Part shown: positions 1-6,220 of the stretch, piece by piece
How positions within the stretch are numbered: the stretch's first letter is position 1
How the letters are laid out: each line of letters starts with the position of its first letter
Source of the DNA: an uncultured Ruminococcus sp.
Lineage (GTDB): Bacteria > Bacillota > Clostridia > Oscillospirales > Acutalibacteraceae
Direction of reading: 5' to 3'
Assembly: GCA_902767285.1 (NCBI GenBank)
Contig: CACXHC010000036.1
Span: 1 to 11,078, forward strand
DNA: 11,078 bases
The notes under the pieces: generated by a model
Database searches by the model: none
Told to the model about the DNA's origin: nothing
The model's input: the letters and a program-made list of their open reading frames with translations, nothing else
Program-made: the position numbers and the translations under genes

Positions 1-30
1 ATAAAATTTATATAGTTAAAGTTTTTTTTG

Positions 31-83
31 CTTCTTTTTTTTTCAAAAAAAAGAAGGCAGGGGTTCGGGGGCGGCAGCCCCCG
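31..83 (-). terminator. GC hairpin plus T-tract at the end of murE
   Basis: Reading along the minus strand after the murE stop codon, there is a perfect hairpin at 83-66 (CGGGGGC / GCCCCCG, loop of 4). It is followed about 10 nt later by a run of eight T. A second perfect 12-bp inverted repeat (CTTCTTTTTTTT, 31-42, with AAAAAAAAGAAG, 45-56) overlaps that T-run, so the element could also act on transcripts arriving from the left. The distance between the GC stem and the T-run is longer than in a textbook intrinsic terminator, so the exact stop point is uncertain. Confidence 0.55.
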
Positions 84-112
84 AGAAAGCAGGGGGGGCG
101 GCAGCTTCCGAG
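65..112. repeat. Degenerate tandem copy of a GC-rich repeat
   Basis: The block at 65-85 (TCGGGGGCGGCAGCCCCCGA core) is followed after a short spacer by a second, degenerate copy at 93-112 that shares GGGGGCGGCAGC and CCGAG. The first copy is a perfect hairpin. In the second, the right arm is decayed (CTTCCG instead of CCCCCG). The composition is far more GC-rich than the surrounding DNA. This looks like a dispersed intergenic palindromic element; its dispersal is an inference that needs the rest of the genome. Confidence 0.4.
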
Positions 113-116
113 AGGG

Positions 117-1574
117 TCAGGAGAGTTCTGCCAAAATCTCAGAGATAAGCTCGCGTTCGTCCATATGGTATTTAACGCCTTTGATTTCCTGATAATCCTC
201 ATGACCTTTGCCGGCAAGCACGATAATATCTCCGTCCTCGGCATTTTCGATACAATAGCGGATAGCATCTTTTCTGTTCGGCACAACGACGTATTTTCCG
301 TTTGTTTTATCTATGCCGACTTTGATGTCATTTATTATATCGGTGACTTCCTCAAATCTGGAATTGTCCTCTGTGATAACCGAAAGGTCGCTCAGCTTGC
401 CCGATGTTTCGCCCATCTCGTAACGGCGGATTTTAGGGCGGTTTCCGCCTGCTCCGAACATCGTAACAATACGGTGCGGGTTGTAGAGTCGCAGGGTTGT
501 CAGTACGTTTTCCATGCTGAGAGCGTTGTGTGCGTAATCTATAAGCAGCGTGAAACGGTCGCTTACCTGAACAGGCTCAACTCTGCCTTTGACTTTTACT
601 GTTTCCAGACCCTTGCATATTGCTTCTTTGTTTGCTCCGCAGTGACGGCAAACCGATATTGCCGCAAGTGCGTTGTATATATTGAATTTTCCGGGAACTC
701 CTGCATTTACTGTGTAATTTTCATATCCGTTTATGTCAAATGTTACGCCTAAAAATCCCGGACGGCGGGTTAATTCTCCGTTTGATGCGTAAACATCACA
801 GGTCGGGTCAAATCCGAATGTTTCAATATCGCAGGTTGCGTCTGCAATTATGTCATTGTAAACTTGACTGTCTTTGTTGATTAATCCGAGTTTGCATTTC
901 TTGAACAGGATTTTTTTACACGCCAAATATTCTTCCATTGTTGCGTGCTCGGAGTCTCCAATATGGTCATTTGAGAAATTTGTGAAAATGCCGTAATCAA
1001 ATTCTATTGCATCAGTACGATGCCACTTCAATCCCAATGACGATGCCTCTACAACAAATGCTTTACAGCCTTCGTCAACCATCTTTCTGAGATAATACTG
1101 AATTATAAGAGATTCGGGAGTTGTGTTATCCGTCTTGTAAACGTTATCTCCGATAATAATACCCAAAGTTCCGATTGTTCCCGTCTTTATTCCGGCAGAT
1201 TCAAGTATTGAACGAATCATAGCTGCTGTTGTGGTCTTTCCTTTGGTTCCCGTTACGGCAATAGAAATAAGCTCTCGTGCAGGGTGACCATAGTAATTTG
1301 CCGATATTTCGGCGAGTGCTGATCGGGTGTCTTGTACTTTTACAACAGCAGGACAATCAAGTTCGAGCGGGTCACTCAAAATAATTGCCGCCGCTCCGCT
1401 TGCAACTGCATTCTTTGCAAACTTGTGAGCGTCTACGTTGTATCCCTTCAAACAAACAAATACACTGCCCTCTTTTACCTTTCGTGAATCGTAAACAAGA
1501 TCCGTAATTTCAACATCTCCCGAACCTTTCAGAAATTCACATTCAACATTTTTTAAAATATCCGCTAATTTCAT
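117..1574 (-). CDS. murE: MurE-type UDP-MurNAc-tripeptide ligase
   Basis: Cytoplasmic peptidoglycan-precursor ligase of 485 residues, the usual MurE length. It would add the third stem-peptide residue to UDP-MurNAc-L-Ala-D-Glu using ATP. Visible motifs are the P-loop GTKGKTT (109-115), the EYLACK segment with the probable carbamylated lysine (K220), DYAHN (346-350), R384, DNSR (403-406) and GKGHED (455-460). R384, the DNxR arginine and GKGHE match the meso-diaminopimelate contacts of E. coli MurE, so a DAP ligase is most likely. Some signatures differ from the common form: DNSR replaces DNPR, SSLGL (178-182) replaces SSHGL, and SNDHIGDSEH (201-210) replaces SRDHLDYHG. The gene stands alone with no neighbouring dcw genes, so a second MurE paralogue elsewhere is possible. 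The start is supported by AAAAGGAG 8 nt upstream. I found no convincing minus-strand promoter. Confidence 0.9.
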   Translation of the reverse strand: MKLADILKNVECEFLKGSGDVEITDLVYDSRKVKEGSVFVCLKGYNVDAHKFAKNAVASGAAAIILSDPLELDCPAVVKVQDTRSALAEISANYYGHPARELISIAVTGTKGKTTTAAMIRSILESAGIKTGTIGTLGIIIGDNVYKTDNTTPESLIIQYYLRKMVDEGCKAFVVEASSLGLKWHRTDAIEFDYGIFTNFSNDHIGDSEHATMEEYLACKKILFKKCKLGLINKDSQVYNDIIADATCDIETFGFDPTCDVYASNGELTRRPGFLGVTFDINGYENYTVNAGVPGKFNIYNALAAISVCRHCGANKEAICKGLETVKVKGRVEPVQVSDRFTLLIDYAHNALSMENVLTTLRLYNPHRIVTMFGAGGNRPKIRRYEMGETSGKLSDLSVITEDNSRFEEVTDIINDIKVGIDKTNGKYVVVPNRKDAIRYCIENAEDGDIIVLAGKGHEDYQEIKGVKYHMDERELISEILAELS

Positions 1575-1645
1575 GCTAAAAACTCCTTTTTAATAATTTT
1601 CGATAACTTTTGGATAAGTGTCACAGAATTTTTTTATTTTTACTA

Positions 1646-1674
1646 TTGATTTCCATGAAGAAATGCTGTATAAT
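1646..1674 (+). promoter_or_regulatory. Sigma-A-type promoter P1
   Basis: TTGATT (1646-1651), a 17-nt spacer and a perfect TATAAT (1669-1674) give a predicted transcript start near 1681. It points towards malE but lies about 500 bases upstream of it. The nearest candidate product is the tiny ORF at 1716. It may therefore drive a separate short transcript or a long malE leader. Confidence 0.5.
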
Positions 1675-1715
1675 TATATTGTCAATTTGAATAAATGCAA
1701 CAGGGGGTTTTTCCA

Positions 1716-1781
1716 ATGGAGGATTTTGTTTCTTTGTATATAAAATACCACTTTGCAGGTGACTTGTCAAATATCAAATAA
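1716..1781 (+). CDS. Possible 21-residue small protein
   Basis: An ATG at 1716 opens a 21-codon frame ending at TAA 1779-1781, starting MEDFVSLYIKYHF and ending LSNIK. AGGGGG (1702-1707) lies 8 nt upstream, one base off the ideal ribosome site. The P1 transcript would start about 35 nt upstream, so promoter, ribosome site and ORF are in the right order. The peptide is aromatic-rich in its first half and has no signal peptide or clear membrane segment. I do not recognise it. It could equally be a chance frame, since a 21-codon frame occurs easily by chance. A leader-peptide role for malE is conceivable but unsupported. Confidence 0.25.
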   Translation: MEDFVSLYIKYHFAGDLSNIK

Positions 1782-1861
1782 AATAAACATCGTTGAATCA
1801 ACATTAATTAGCCAAATTTGAATTTTTGAAGGTCTTTTTTTTATACTGTTTGTTAAAATGC

Positions 1862-1876
1862 ACAAAACGGTTTTGT
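1862..1876. promoter_or_regulatory. Palindromic operator-like site 1
   Basis: ACAAAACGGTTTTGT is a perfect inverted repeat with 7-base arms around a central G. The core AAACGGTTT resembles LacI/GalR-family operators, which are common controllers of maltose genes in Firmicutes. It does not fit the CcpA cre consensus because the outer TG/CA positions are missing. It lies just downstream of the weaker promoter candidate at 1818-1847, a position where a bound repressor could block transcription. The regulator is not in the window. Confidence 0.4.
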
Positions 1877-1936
1877 AATAAAAGTACATATCTGGATTTT
1901 TGCATTTGTAATTATTGCTATTTGACTTAAAAATGA

Positions 1937-1951
1937 TATGCAAGTTGCATA
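1937..1951. promoter_or_regulatory. Palindromic operator-like site 2
   Basis: TATGCAAGTTGCATA is a second perfect 7-1-7 inverted repeat with a central G. Its centre is 75 bp from the centre of the site at 1862-1876 and about 48 bp upstream of the -35 box of the malE promoter. The GCAA...TTGC half-sites recall MalR-type (LacI-family) operators, although the central CG is absent. An operator role is inferred. Confidence 0.4.
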
Positions 1952-1998
1952 AAAAATATGACAGAAATTATTCACAGCAATAAAATTGTATAAAGATA

Positions 1999-2027
1999 TT
2001 GAAAAAAAGCTGTATATATGTTATTAT
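1999..2027 (+). promoter_or_regulatory. Sigma-A-type promoter for malE
   Basis: TTGAAA (1999-2004), a 17-nt spacer and TATTAT (2022-2027) each differ from the consensus by one base. The predicted transcript starts near 2034, giving a malE leader of about 140 nt. This is the closest good promoter to malE and the best candidate for the malEFG operon. Confidence 0.55.
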
Positions 2028-2176
2028 TTATGTAGATAAACTGCTTCAATTATAGGCAAAATTATCGGGTCAGAGATTATGTGGCGAATCTAATTGCGGC
2101 GGTTTGGGGGGATCAAGTCCCACTTATATTTATCTATTTTTTATCTAAGATTTTTTAAGAAAGAAGGAAAAAGTAA

Positions 2177-3529
2177 ATGAACAAGACAAAAAGATTTTGT
2201 GCTATCGCCCTTGCTGCTATGATGGCTGTAACAGCTTTTGCAGGCTGCGGCGGCACACCTCAGCCCACAACAACAACTACTACCACAGGCGGCGACACAA
2301 CTGCATCGGCAGCAACAGGCGGCGACACAACTGCAACAACAGGTGACGATACCGGAGATCCTCTCGGCGGCGAGGGTGCAGCAGGCCCGATTTCCCTCAA
2401 AGTATGGGGTCCCGATGCAGCTCAGGCTATACTCAAAGAGCAGTGTGCAAAGTTCTCTGAGAACATGAAAGCATACGGCGATATCACTATCGAAGTTGTT
2501 CCTCAGGGTGAAGCAGATTCCGCTGTACAGGTTCTCACAGACTCCGCAGCAGCAGCAGACGTTTTCGGATTTGCTTGCGATAACCTCGACAAACTCGTAA
2601 CAGCAGGTGCATTGCTCGAAGTAACAGGTGCAGACAAAGATTACGTTACAAACATCAACAGCGAAGCTTCCGTAGCAGCAGCTACAAAGAACGGTTCCGT
2701 TTGGGCATATCCCGAAACAGGCGACAACAGCTATTGCCTCGTTTACAATAAAGATTATGTAAGCGAAGAGCAGGCTAAAACTCTTGAGGGCGTTTTTGAG
2801 GCTTGTAAAGCAGCTAACAAGAAGTTCGTTATGGACGCAGGCAACGGCTACTATTCGTGCTTGTTCATGTTTACAAGCGGTATCAAAATAGACGGCTTTG
2901 AAGAGGACGGCGAAACTCAGAAATTCTCCGATTATGACGAGGACAAGGCTGTTAAAACTATGCTCGCATTCCATAAACTCTTTACAGAAAATAAAGATTT
3001 CTTCCTCAATGGCGAAGTTACAAAGGTTGTTGACGGATTTAAGTCCGATACAGTTGCAGCAGGTTTCGATGGTTCTTGGAACTTCTCTAACGCAAAGAGT
3101 ACCCTCGGCGACAAAGCCGGATTCGCAACTCTTCCGACAATCAATGTTGACGGCGAAGATGTTCCGATAGTTAATATGTTCGGTTACAAACTCCTCGGCG
3201 TAAACGCAGCTACACTTTATCCCAATACCGCTATCGAGCTTGCTAAATATCTCTCGGGCGAAGAGTGTCAGATGCAGAGAGCTGAACAGCTCAACTGGGG
3301 CCCCTCTAACAAGGTTGTTTCTGAGTCCGATACAATCAAGAACGATCAGGCTCTTTCGGCAATTCTTGCACAGTCGGCAAGCTCTGTTCCGCAGGTTGGC
3401 ATCGCAGCTACATTCTGGACACCGGTAGGCACATTCGGCAACAAAGTCGTTGACGCAGATAACCCGATTGACGAAGCAGCTTGCAAAGAGATCATCAAAA
3501 CAACAATCGCTAACATCAGAGATGAATAA
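2177..3529 (+). CDS. malE: Maltodextrin-type ABC substrate-binding lipoprotein
   Basis: Extracellular solute-binding protein (family 1), 450 residues. It would catch maltose or maltodextrins and deliver them to the MalF/MalG permease encoded downstream. Residues 1-23 are a lipoprotein signal peptide ending in the lipobox FAGC, with C24 as the lipidated cysteine. A Thr/Gly/Asp-rich linker follows (about 29-65), containing two copies of a ten-residue unit TGGDTTA+3, encoded by a 21-bp exact repeat at 2285-2305 and 2315-2335. The binding domain shows typical family features: LKVWGPDAAQ near its start, YCLVYNKDYV in the middle, a WNFSNA segment, and a late WGPSNK stretch. The start is supported by AAGGA at 2164-2168. 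The ligand is inferred from the neighbouring MalFG and amylase; another oligosaccharide is possible. The Ala/Thr-rich coding produces a long spurious antisense frame. Confidence 0.85.
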   Translation: MNKTKRFCAIALAAMMAVTAFAGCGGTPQPTTTTTTTGGDTTASAATGGDTTATTGDDTGDPLGGEGAAGPISLKVWGPDAAQAILKEQCAKFSENMKAYGDITIEVVPQGEADSAVQVLTDSAAAADVFGFACDNLDKLVTAGALLEVTGADKDYVTNINSEASVAAATKNGSVWAYPETGDNSYCLVYNKDYVSEEQAKTLEGVFEACKAANKKFVMDAGNGYYSCLFMFTSGIKIDGFEEDGETQKFSDYDEDKAVKTMLAFHKLFTENKDFFLNGEVTKVVDGFKSDTVAAGFDGSWNFSNAKSTLGDKAGFATLPTINVDGEDVPIVNMFGYKLLGVNAATLYPNTAIELAKYLSGEECQMQRAEQLNWGPSNKVVSESDTIKNDQALSAILAQSASSVPQVGIAATFWTPVGTFGNKVVDADNPIDEAACKEIIKTTIANIRDE

Positions 3530-3577
3530 TTCCAAACAAGTATAATTATCCGGTTATTTTATAGTTATTACAAAAAA

Positions 3578-3616
3578 ACATGGGCAGTAGGCTTTGCCCT
3601 ATTGCCCGTGTTTTTT
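3578..3616 (+). terminator. Intercistronic hairpin between malE and malF
   Basis: A 14-bp stem (arms 3578-3591 and 3598-3611, with G-T wobbles) has a 6-base loop and is directly followed by TTTTTT (3611-3616). It has the form of an intrinsic terminator but sits inside the operon, 50 bases after malE and 30 bases before the malF start. Partial termination or 3'-end protection of malE mRNA here would give more binding protein than permease, as is common in sugar ABC operons. That role is inferred. A preceding run of seven A could let it act in both directions. Confidence 0.75.
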
Positions 3617-3644
3617 GTGCAGATTTTTTCAGGAGAGTGAGCTA

Positions 3645-5141
3645 ATGACATTTATTGAATACAAATCTCTTAGCCGCAGCGAACAAATCATGTACAAGGT
3701 AAAAGAGTTTTTTTCACTTCTTCCGGGCAAATTGAAGGGATTCTTCGGTGCTATCGGTAAATTCTTTGTAAACCTTGTAAAGAATTTTATTGGCGGACTT
3801 AAGGGTTATGGCTCAAGATTTGTTCAGGGCGATATGAGTACAAAATTGTCTTATGTCGTTATGGGCTTTGGAAATCTTACAAGAGGTCAGTCGGGAAAGG
3901 GTCTTGCTTTTCTTGCGGCTGAAATCATGTACATAATATACATGGCGAAATTCGGACTTCGTTACCTCAATATGTTCGATACACTGGGACTTGTTGCAAA
4001 ACGAGTTGTTACCCTTCCTAATGGCAGACAGTCCATAGAATTTGTAGATAACTCAATGCTTATCCTTCTCTATGGTACTATGTCAATTTTGCTTACACTT
4101 GTATTTATAGCTGTTTATATTGCAAATACAAAATCTGCTTTCGAGGCAGAGCAAAATCAAAAAGCCGGAAAGAAAAATCTTACACTCAAACAAGAGCTTG
4201 TTGACTTCCTTGACGGCAAATATCATATTACACTTCTCGCAACACCTGTTCTTCTTATCAGCGTGTTTACGATTCTTCCGCTCGTGTTCATGATCCTCAT
4301 AGCTTTTACAAACTATGACCAACAGCACGTTCCGCCGGGAAATCTTTTCACATGGGTAGGACTTCAGACTTTCAGAGATGTATTTAAAGTTTCTGAAGGT
4401 GCAAACAAGGGCTATACATTCGTTCAGCTTACAAAATGGACAATCGTATGGGCTATTTTCGCAACATTCTCCAACTACATAGTAGGTATGGTACTCGCTC
4501 TTATGATCAATAAAAAGAGCATTAAGTTTAAAGTATTGTGGAGAACACTTTTCGTTATCACAATAGCAGTTCCGCAGTTCGTATCGCTCCTTCTTATGAA
4601 CCAGATTCTTCAGGACGACGGCGTTATGAACGTTATTTTGGGATACATGGGCATCGGCCCCATCTCATTCTTCAACAGTAGTGCGATAGTTGCCAGAGTA
4701 ACGGTTATTGTAGTAAATATGTGGGTCGGCGTACCTTATACAATTCTTCAGACATCAGGTATTCTTATGAATATCCCCGAGGATCTTTACGAGTCTGCAA
4801 GAATCGACGGTGCAACACCTGTTGTTCAGTTCTTCCAAATCACACTTCCTTATATGTTGTTTGTAACAACACCGTACCTCATTCAGAGTTTCGTAGGAAA
4901 TATCAATAACTTTAACGTAATCTACCTCCTTACAGGAGGCGGCCCGCAGAAAGATATGAACCTTTATCAGGCAGGTCAAACCGACCTTCTTGTTACATGG
5001 TTGTTCAAACTTACTATGGACAGTAACGACTATAACACAGCGGCTGCCGTTGGTATTCTCGTGTTCATCGTTTGTGCTACTCTTTCTCTTATTACGTTCA
5101 ACCTTTCTAAATCATCAAGAAACGAGGAGGAGTTCTCATGA
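3645..5141 (+). CDS. malF: Maltose-type ABC transporter permease MalF
   Basis: Inner of two membrane permease subunits for the MalE-delivered sugar, 498 residues from the ATG at 3645. I chose this start because AGGAGAG (3631-3637) lies 7 nt upstream. The longer open frame from 3594 would start inside the terminator hairpin. The C-terminal half is a standard permease: helices near 195-221, 265-287, 300-320, 345-370, 402-422 and 466-487. It has the ATPase-docking EAA loop at 383-402 (ESARIDGA...ITLP) and the MalF-like NNFNVIYLLTGGGP (421-434). The N-terminus is long and unusual: a Lys/Gly/Phe-rich amphipathic stretch (about 20-60), then two extra membrane segments (about 83-101 and 137-160) before the core. 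The last four bases overlap malG (ATGA), indicating coupled translation. Confidence 0.9.
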   Translation: MTFIEYKSLSRSEQIMYKVKEFFSLLPGKLKGFFGAIGKFFVNLVKNFIGGLKGYGSRFVQGDMSTKLSYVVMGFGNLTRGQSGKGLAFLAAEIMYIIYMAKFGLRYLNMFDTLGLVAKRVVTLPNGRQSIEFVDNSMLILLYGTMSILLTLVFIAVYIANTKSAFEAEQNQKAGKKNLTLKQELVDFLDGKYHITLLATPVLLISVFTILPLVFMILIAFTNYDQQHVPPGNLFTWVGLQTFRDVFKVSEGANKGYTFVQLTKWTIVWAIFATFSNYIVGMVLALMINKKSIKFKVLWRTLFVITIAVPQFVSLLLMNQILQDDGVMNVILGYMGIGPISFFNSSAIVARVTVIVVNMWVGVPYTILQTSGILMNIPEDLYESARIDGATPVVQFFQITLPYMLFVTTPYLIQSFVGNINNFNVIYLLTGGGPQKDMNLYQAGQTDLLVTWLFKLTMDSNDYNTAAAVGILVFIVCATLSLITFNLSKSSRNEEEFS

Positions 5142-5992
5142 TAAAAAGTTACAAACTGCAAAGAACTATTGCCGATGTAGTTATATACGTTATTCTCGGT
5201 GTTCTTGGTATTATATGGGTAAGTCCTCTCGTTTGGCTTCTTCTTCACTCGTTCCGTGCAGAAGGCGGTGTTACAGTTCCTTACGTTTTTCCTAAAGAGT
5301 ACACAGTTAATGACTACTATAGACTCTTCACGGAAACAGATGTATTTGACTATCCGAAATGGTTTTTGAATACATTCGTAGTTGCTGTTTTCTCATGTAT
5401 TATTTCAACATTGTCGGTACTTATGGTATCGTATACGTTCTCAAGACTTCGTTTTAAATCCCGTAAAATGTTCATTAACGTTGGTATGATTTTGGGAATG
5501 TTCCCCGGATTCATGACGATGATCGCTTTGTACTATCTTCTCAAAGCTATGAACTTGACACAGCAGCTTCCCGCACTCGTTATCTGTTACAGTGCCGGTT
5601 CCGGTCTTGGATTCGCAATTTCCAAAGGCTTCTTCGATACTATCCCGAGAGCTTTGGACGAGGCTGCTACAATTGACGGAGCTACAAGAAACCAAATCTT
5701 CTGGAAAATCATTCTTCCTATTTCTAAACCCATTCTCGTTTATACGGTGCTTACATCGTTCATAGGCCCGTGGTGCGACTTTATCCTTGTTAGAATTATC
5801 ATGGGTGATAAGCGTGACAACTATACAGTAGCTATGGGACTTCAGAAAATGGTAGATAAAGAGTACAAGCAGAATTACTTCAAACAATTCCTTTCGGGTT
5901 CGGTTGTTGTTGCTGTTCCGATCACTCTCCTCTTCCTCAAGATGCAGAATTACTATGTTGAAGGCGTTACAGCCGGCGGTGTTAAAGGTTAA
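5138..5992 (+). CDS. malG: Maltose-type ABC transporter permease MalG
   Basis: Second permease subunit, 284 residues, the normal size. It has six predicted membrane segments, starting at about 11-36 and 78-100. The EAA loop that contacts the ATPase is at 175-194 (EAATIDGATRNQIFWKIILP). The C-terminus GVTAGGVKG closely matches the end of E. coli MalG, which supports maltose/maltodextrin specificity over a generic sugar permease. Its ATG overlaps the malF stop codon and follows a strong GAGGAGG. No MalK/MsmX ATPase gene follows before the terminator, so the pair probably uses a shared ATPase encoded elsewhere, as is known for many Firmicutes sugar importers. Confidence 0.92.
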   Translation: MIKSYKLQRTIADVVIYVILGVLGIIWVSPLVWLLLHSFRAEGGVTVPYVFPKEYTVNDYYRLFTETDVFDYPKWFLNTFVVAVFSCIISTLSVLMVSYTFSRLRFKSRKMFINVGMILGMFPGFMTMIALYYLLKAMNLTQQLPALVICYSAGSGLGFAISKGFFDTIPRALDEAATIDGATRNQIFWKIILPISKPILVYTVLTSFIGPWCDFILVRIIMGDKRDNYTVAMGLQKMVDKEYKQNYFKQFLSGSVVVAVPITLLFLKMQNYYVEGVTAGGVKG

Positions 5993-6046
5993 TCCTGTTC
6001 CGTTCATGTTTATCAGTATGGCATAGCTCACTATGTTCTTGTAAAT

Positions 6047-6083
6047 AAATCCGACTGCAAATTTGTGCAGTCGGATTTTGTTT
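6047..6083 (+). terminator. Rho-independent terminator of malEFG
   Basis: A perfect 13-bp stem (AAATCCGACTGCA, 6047-6059, with TGCAGTCGGATTT, 6066-6078) and 6-base loop are followed by TGTTT and preceded by A-rich sequence. It lies 55 bases after the malG stop and separates the importer from the surface-protein operon. Confidence 0.9.
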
Positions 6084-6117
6084 CCACATAATTAAATAAG
6101 TGTGTTGAAAAAAACAC

Positions 6118-6146
6118 TTTACAAATCCGTTTTGTGGTGATATAAT
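6118..6146 (+). promoter_or_regulatory. Promoter of the sortase operon
   Basis: TTTACA (6118-6123), a 17-nt spacer and a perfect TATAAT (6141-6146) predict a transcript start near 6153. The spacer contains ACAAATCCGTTTTGT (6121-6135), an imperfect palindrome that matches 13 of 15 positions of the site at 1862-1876. A repressor bound there would occlude the promoter; this is inferred. Confidence 0.7.
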
Positions 6147-6154
6147 ATATAGCA

Positions 6155-6176
6155 AAGTGGAGTCGTGTTTCCACTT
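6155..6176 (+). promoter_or_regulatory. 5'-leader hairpin of the sortase operon mRNA
   Basis: AAGTGGA (6155-6161) pairs perfectly with TCCACTT (6170-6176) across an 8-base loop, almost exactly at the predicted 5' end of the transcript. There is no T-run after it, so it is not a terminator. A 5' stabilising stem is the simplest reading. A strong AGGAGG (6205-6210) for the first gene lies beyond it and remains free. Confidence 0.4.
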
Positions 6177-6220
6177 AGAACAATATTACAGGGTAATTAA
6201 TAATAGGAGGTAACATTAAA

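Larger units (their letters stand above)
1575..2176. other. Long divergent intergenic region between murE and malE
   Basis: This AT-rich region of about 600 bases separates the divergently oriented murE and malE. It holds two good plus-strand promoters (1646-1674 and 1999-2027) and a weaker one (TTGAAT at 1818-1823, 18-nt spacer, TATACT at 1842-1847). It also holds two perfect 15-bp palindromes (1862-1876 and 1937-1951) and a possible tiny ORF (1716-1781). The last 140 bases form the predicted malE leader and include a GC-richer stretch at 2068-2124 with only a short hairpin (GGGA-TCAAG-TCCC). I recognise no riboswitch, tRNA or known RNA family. Confidence 0.6.

Noticed and set aside
8..286. 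92-codon minus-strand frame over the end of murE and the terminator
   Set aside because: It translates the GC repeat and poly-T tracts and overlaps murE in another frame. There is no family resemblance.
165..752. 195-codon plus-strand frame opposite murE
   Set aside because: It lies entirely inside the well-supported murE gene, has no ribosome site and has no recognisable domain.
1861..1876. CcpA cre site
   Set aside because: The conserved outer TG and CA of the cre consensus are missing although the central CG and symmetry are present. It is kept only as a generic operator-like palindrome.
2060..2125. tRNA-like or riboswitch-like GC-richer patch in the malE leader
   Set aside because: Only a 4-bp stem can be drawn. 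There is no cloverleaf, no T-loop sequence and no known aptamer core.
2141..3535. 464-codon open frame antisense to malE
   Set aside because: It mirrors malE almost exactly, is improbably Cys-rich and low in normal protein composition. It results from the GCA/ACA/GAA codon bias of malE, which avoids antisense stops.
3594..3644. Longer N-terminus for MalF
   Set aside because: The first 17 codons would be translated from the terminator hairpin and have no ribosome site. The ATG at 3645 has AGGAGAG at the right distance.
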